Below are positions 60,329 through 64,000 of a stretch of DNA of 64,000 bases, one piece after another. Below the pieces are notes generated by a model. That model saw nothing but the letters and a program-made list of their open reading frames with translations, did no database searches and was not told the DNA's origin. This DNA comes from an uncultured Flavobacteriia bacterium (GTDB lineage Bacteria; Bacteroidota; Bacteroidia; Flavobacteriales_D; Crocinitomicaceae), in contig CAIQQH010000113.1 of the NCBI GenBank assembly GCA_903873915.1, positions 1 to 64,000 of the forward strand, in the 5' to 3' direction. A program made the translations under genes and the position numbers. How positions within the stretch are numbered: position 1 is the first letter of the stretch; each line of letters starts with the position of its first letter.

Positions 60329-62728
60329 TTGAACAAGAAAAGTCTCATAATCAACAAGGATTTCGATCCAATTATTCTCGGAACGGTACTTAAACGCAAT
60401 TGGTGGTGGCCAGTTGTTTTTATTGGCTTATTTTCGACTTTTGCCTATTTCTTCTTGCGTTACACGAAACCAGTGTATGAATCTTCTATGATGATTCAAT
60501 TGGACAACGAAGACAATGCCGCTGAAGTGCTTTCTGTGAAAAACATAAATATCAAAGAGGATATTTCATCAGATGTAGAATTGATGCGTTCTCAGTTCAT
60601 GTTTGAAAAAGCAATTCAGAGAATCAATTACAATGTGAGTATTTTTTCAAAAGGTAGTGTGTTGACCGAAGAAAAGTTCAATTCGTCGGAGTTGAATATT
60701 TTGCCGTATGCACTGAAGGATTCTAGCTTAATTGGTGTTCAAATGTTCATCGAATTCGACGGGAAATTTGTGTTATTGAAGTACAATCACAATGGTACAG
60801 AGAATCGATTGAAAGGCTTACTCAATGAGCACATTCAAAACAAGCAACTTGATATTGTCGTTAAGTCGTCCAATCCAACGGAATTGAAAGCTGATGCGGA
60901 AGAAAACGAACTTTATTTTACATTTAATAGTATTCAATCGTTTGCATCGCGCTATTTGTCGTCGCTTCAAGTTGTTCCTATTGATCCTGTTGCAAAGACC
61001 ATCCAAATCACGTTTCGAGGCAACAATGCACAGATGTGTCATGATATTGCCTTGGCGGTGGCTGAAGAATACATTGAATACACGGATGAGGAGAAACAGC
61101 GAGGGTCTGAAAACATTCTTTTGTTTATAGACGAACAACTAGATTCATTGGTTGGCGAGTTAAGAAATTCAAAGGATAGTTTGATGTATTTTCAACGGAA
61201 AAGCAATATGCCCGATCCGGAAGCACAGGGGACGACGTTATCAGCTAACATAACGAAATTGCAAGAAGAATCTATTCTCTTGGATGATGAAATTCGCTCT
61301 CTTAATGCGGTTGCAAGGAAACTAAAAAGTGAGCCAAATCGGCTTGATGTTTACCGTATATTGCCTGAGATGCTCGGGAAAAGTTATGAGCAATCACTCT
61401 CTGTTCAGGTGAGTCAACTACATGAATTGCTTGAGAAAAAGGAAGACTTGCTTTATCAAATTACACCAGAGAGTGCAGAGTTGAAATCACTCGAATCACG
61501 AATTCAATTAAAATTAGGTAATGTAAGAAGAAGCATCACAGTTATATTAGACCGCTTAAATGACCAAAGCAGGAATTTGAAGGACAAGATCGTTGGATTG
61601 AATGCTGATTATTTTGATCTGCCTGAAAAGAAAATGGAATTCAGTCGCTTGCAGAATGTACAGGAGTTGAACGAAAAATATTACACCTTACTGACCGAAC
61701 GAAAAGTATTGTATGCCATATCTGATGCGGGGTATTCATCAAATAACCGCATTCTTTCTCGTCCCATAGTGAATGGCAATCCTGTTTCGCCAAATCGCAA
61801 ACTGATCTATTCAACGTTTGTCATGTTTGGCTTCATAATTGGCATTGCACTCTTGTTTTTTCGTTATCTCACATTCAACGAAATCAACATGTTGGATGAT
61901 TTGAAAAAAATTCTACCCGAAGAAGCCACGATTTTGGGAGGAGTACCTTTAACAAAAGTGAAAATGGTGCATTCGCAAATTGTGGTTGGTGATTCACCGA
62001 AATCTATGCTTGCCGAATCAATGCGTAAGATCCGTACGAACCTCAGTTACATTCACCCCAACTACCAAACCATTGCGATTTCTTCTTCCATTTCTGGGGA
62101 GGGAAAAACCTTTGTTGCACTAAATTTAGCAGGCATCTTAGCCCTTTCCGGGAAACGAACCATCGTTTTGGATCTAGACTTGCGTAAACCAAAGATTCAC
62201 TTGGGCTTTGGTGTCTTAAACGAGCGCGGGATGAGTGGTCTTATTGTGAATCAATACCAACTGGAAGAGTGTATTCAGAAATCGACAGTTGAGCACCTGG
62301 ATTTCATCACTGCGGGACCAATACCACCAAATCCATCAGAGTTACTGTTGAGCAAGCGATTCAAAGAAATTGTAGAAGAATTGAAAAAGCAGTACGATGT
62401 GATTATAATTGATAACCCACCAATCGGTCTTGTTTCTGATGGTGTTCGCATTCTCAGCGAGTCTGATATTCCAATTTATGTGTTTAAATCACATTATTCG
62501 AAACGCATATTTGCTCAACGGGTGAAAGAATTGTTTGATATGGACCAACTTCAGAAATTGAATGTTGTGTTGAACGGATTGAAGTCTTCTGGCACATCAT
62601 CTTATGGCTATGGCTATGGCTATGGCTACGGCTATGGCTACGGCTACTACGAAAGTGATGTGAAAACTCGTCGTGAACGATGGAAAGAACGACTCAAAAA
62701 CTTTTTTGGAAAATTTAAAAGAAAATGA
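60329..62728 (+). CDS. Wzc-type tyrosine-protein kinase/chain-length regulator with a Tyr-Gly tail
   Basis: The 799-residue protein has an N-terminal membrane segment (about 24-45), a Wzz-like periplasmic domain with coiled coils, a second membrane segment (about 490-512) and a cytoplasmic BY-kinase domain. The kinase has Walker A ISGEGKT near 588, the TIVLDLDLRKPK Walker A' motif and IIDNPPIGLVSDG. The tail has nine tyrosines in seven Tyr-Gly repeats (residues about 759-774) for autophosphorylation. The start is TTG; no ATG lies before the first membrane segment. It controls polysaccharide export with the Wza-like protein. Confidence 0.93.
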   Translation: MNKKSLIINKDFDPIILGTVLKRNWWWPVVFIGLFSTFAYFFLRYTKPVYESSMMIQLDNEDNAAEVLSVKNINIKEDISSDVELMRSQFMFEKAIQRINYNVSIFSKGSVLTEEKFNSSELNILPYALKDSSLIGVQMFIEFDGKFVLLKYNHNGTENRLKGLLNEHIQNKQLDIVVKSSNPTELKADAEENELYFTFNSIQSFASRYLSSLQVVPIDPVAKTIQITFRGNNAQMCHDIALAVAEEYIEYTDEEKQRGSENILLFIDEQLDSLVGELRNSKDSLMYFQRKSNMPDPEAQGTTLSANITKLQEESILLDDEIRSLNAVARKLKSEPNRLDVYRILPEMLGKSYEQSLSVQVSQLHELLEKKEDLLYQITPESAELKSLESRIQLKLGNVRRSITVILDRLNDQSRNLKDKIVGLNADYFDLPEKKMEFSRLQNVQELNEKYYTLLTERKVLYAISDAGYSSNNRILSRPIVNGNPVSPNRKLIYSTFVMFGFIIGIALLFFRYLTFNEINMLDDLKKILPEEATILGGVPLTKVKMVHSQIVVGDSPKSMLAESMRKIRTNLSYIHPNYQTIAISSSISGEGKTFVALNLAGILALSGKRTIVLDLDLRKPKIHLGFGVLNERGMSGLIVNQYQLEECIQKSTVEHLDFITAGPIPPNPSELLLSKRFKEIVEELKKQYDVIIIDNPPIGLVSDGVRILSESDIPIYVFKSHYSKRIFAQRVKELFDMDQLQKLNVVLNGLKSSGTSSYGYGYGYGYGYGYGYYESDVKTRRERWKERLKNFFGKFKRK
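62603..62650 (+). repeat. In-frame hexanucleotide repeat encoding the Tyr-Gly tail
   Basis: Seven TAYGGC units (62603-62644) followed by TACTAC encode alternating Tyr and Gly near the C-terminus of the Wzc-like kinase. Slippage would change tyrosine number without a frameshift. Confidence 0.85.
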
Positions 62729-63270
62729 CACTTGAAAAATTGCCCATTGATGGATTGATCGTTTTACATCCGAGACGTTTCAGTGACAGCAGAGGTTATT
62801 TCTTTGAAACCTATAATGCTGAAAAATATAGGGAGTTCCTTGGCGATGATGTGTGCTTCGTACAAGACAATATTTCGGTATCCAAGAAAAATGTACTGCG
62901 CGGATTACATTTTCAATCACCCCCTGCGGCGCAAGGGAAATTGGTGTCGGTACTTCAGGGAAAGGTCATTGATGTGGCAGTTGACCTCCGAAAAAATTCT
63001 AAAACCTATGGGCAACATGTGGCTGTTGAACTATCAGCTGAAAGTGGAATTCAATTTTTTATTCCTCCCGGTTTTGCGCACGGCTTTGCGACACTCGAAG
63101 AAAATACAATTTTTTCATATAAATGTACACAGTTGTATTCGCCTCAAAATGAAGTGACTGTTATGTGGAATGATCCAAAACTCGCTATTGATTGGGGATT
63201 AGACAATCCGATTGTTTCGGAAAAAGATGGTTTAGGTGTAGATTTTACTACATTTGCTTCACCATTTTAA
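62725..63270 (+). CDS. rfbC: dTDP-4-dehydrorhamnose 3,5-epimerase
   Basis: It makes dTDP-4-dehydro-L-rhamnose for surface polysaccharides. The 181-residue cupin enzyme has SDSRGYFFETYN, the SVSKKNVLRGLHFQ catalytic histidine motif, VIDVAVDLRKNSKTYGQ and FIPPGFAHGFATLEENTIFSYKCTQLYSP. It is coupled to the wzc-like gene by an ATGA overlap. The other rhamnose genes (rfbA, B, D) are not in the window. Confidence 0.94.
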   Translation: MTLEKLPIDGLIVLHPRRFSDSRGYFFETYNAEKYREFLGDDVCFVQDNISVSKKNVLRGLHFQSPPAAQGKLVSVLQGKVIDVAVDLRKNSKTYGQHVAVELSAESGIQFFIPPGFAHGFATLEENTIFSYKCTQLYSPQNEVTVMWNDPKLAIDWGLDNPIVSEKDGLGVDFTTFASPF

Positions 63271-63279
63271 ACCAATGTC

Positions 63280-64000
63280 GTGACTGCAACCGACCTAACC
63301 TACGCTATCGGATTTCTATTCGCGGGAATACTCATGGCCTTAATTTGCAATCTTCTATTGCTCTCGTTTTCTCAAACATTAGGTATTCGTAATAAAAATG
63401 ATGTCACAGTTCGTTGGAGCAATCAATCTAAACCATCCCTTGGGGGAGTTAGCTTCTTTGTCGTTTTTGTCTTTTCCGCAATAGCGATAGAAACGGTCAC
63501 CATGTCAGGAAACATTTTTCATGACAATCACTATCTGGGTCTATTTTTCGCCGGAGGTCTTGCCTTTGTCATGGGACTTGCTGATGATGCCTACAACACA
63601 AAACCTCTGTTCAAGTTGGCCGCACAGATTTTTTGCGGGCTTATTTTGGTGTACACGGATACCATCATTGACTTGTTTCACTTCCCTGCACTTGACGCCA
63701 TTTTTACAGTAGTTTGGGTGGTGCTGATCATGAACTCCTTGAACATGTTGGACAATATGGATGGAATTACGGGGACAACTGTACTCTTTATTCTTTTGTC
63801 TGCGTTTTTCGGTGGGATTGTTATGCACGGTTGGGAAATGGATTTGTGGTCTTTAACACTCTTGTCGATGATTGGGGGCGTCATCGGGTTTTTGAGGTAC
63901 AATGTTCACCCTTCTCGATTGTTTATGGGAGATGCCGGCAGTCAGTTTATTGGATTGTTCGTTGCTTTTGTGGCTGTTCATAATCTTTGGAATGCCCCGT
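63280..64000 (+). CDS. WecA/MraY-family phosphoglycosyl transferase (cut by right edge)
   Basis: This polytopic membrane enzyme attaches a sugar phosphate to undecaprenyl phosphate, the first step of lipid-linked glycan assembly. The visible 240 residues hold about seven membrane segments and the family motifs: KPSLGGVSFF, the GLADDAYNTKPLFK Asp pair, SLNMLDNMDGITG and SRLFMGDAGSQF. The likely start is GTG at 63280, 9 bp after rfbC; the next ATG would cut the first membrane segment. It is probably the WecA-like initiating enzyme of the polysaccharide locus rather than MraY, judged by context. Confidence 0.85.
   Translation, partial: MTATDLTYAIGFLFAGILMALICNLLLLSFSQTLGIRNKNDVTVRWSNQSKPSLGGVSFFVVFVFSAIAIETVTMSGNIFHDNHYLGLFFAGGLAFVMGLADDAYNTKPLFKLAAQIFCGLILVYTDTIIDLFHFPALDAIFTVVWVVLIMNSLNMLDNMDGITGTTVLFILLSAFFGGIVMHGWEMDLWSLTLLSMIGGVIGFLRYNVHPSRLFMGDAGSQFIGLFVAFVAVHNLWNAP

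Overview
This 64-kb window comes from a chromosome of a member of the Bacteroidota, most probably order Flavobacteriales (an assignment by gene content and order; no rRNA gene is present). The indicators are: many start sites preceded by the Bacteroidota -7 promoter motif TAnnTTTG; a full moxR-DUF58-batABCDE aerotolerance operon; a PorP/SprF protein paired with a giant HYR-repeat adhesin that ends in a gliding-motility (CHU_C/type B) sorting domain; a DnaG primase lacking zinc ligands; a crtI-crtB carotenoid cluster; and Bacteroidota-type arginine decarboxylase and DUF6089 proteins. No tRNA, rRNA, prophage or CRISPR array was seen. Gene density is high.

Layout. 0-3 kb: purE (cut by the left edge) and the tyrosine/homogentisate catabolic pair hmgA-hppD with a terminator. 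3-8.3 kb: an SDR-type threonine dehydrogenase behind a 12-bp inverted repeat, a MORN-repeat protein, and a tightly packed deoC-aldehyde dehydrogenase-truncated aldehyde dehydrogenase operon. 8.3-15.7 kb: two TonB-C proteins, gcvH, prfB without the frameshift site, an ArsC-like reductase, arginine decarboxylase, a DUF6089 outer-membrane protein flanked by near-identical 45-bp direct repeats, and a cyclophilin-FKBP fusion. 15.7-24 kb: NAD kinase, a CBS protein, pdxJ, and an operon polyprenyl synthase-lipoprotein-dnaG-mscS; then rlmN behind a repeat-rich gap. 24-32 kb: the eight-gene Bat operon.

32-39 kb is the least ordinary part. A membrane-anchored TPR-CHAT protease candidate is convergent with, and overlaps, an ECF sigma factor/TPR anti-sigma-like pair. 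A 277-bp MITE-like element with terminal inverted repeats and a target duplication lies just upstream of the sigma gene. Then come two tandem tiny winged-helix proteins, a wrecked type IX secretion cargo gene, a lipoprotein and an unknown membrane protein. 39-46.6 kb: a light/oxidative-stress cluster in one direction (ECF sigma, crtI, crtB, idi, QueD/PTPS, photolyase, peroxiredoxin) with two tandem dyads over the sigma promoter, then purK. 46.7-49.9 kb: hpt-adk, and obg-PAP2-crcB. 49.9-55.6 kb: adhesin, PorP/SprF and acyltransferase operon. 55.8-58.3 kb: ddl convergent with a PBP4-type carboxypeptidase. 58.3-64 kb: start of an exopolysaccharide locus (glycosyltransferase, Wza, Wzc, RfbC, WecA/MraY-like) running off the right edge.

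The intergenic gaps at 13.4-13.6, 14.5-14.6 and 22.55-22.94 kb carry a shared family of composite repeats: degenerate heptad arrays plus GC-rich modules. One GC-rich core also occurs inside the MITE-like element. Statements about families and functions rest on reading translated sequence and motifs by eye; no database search was run.
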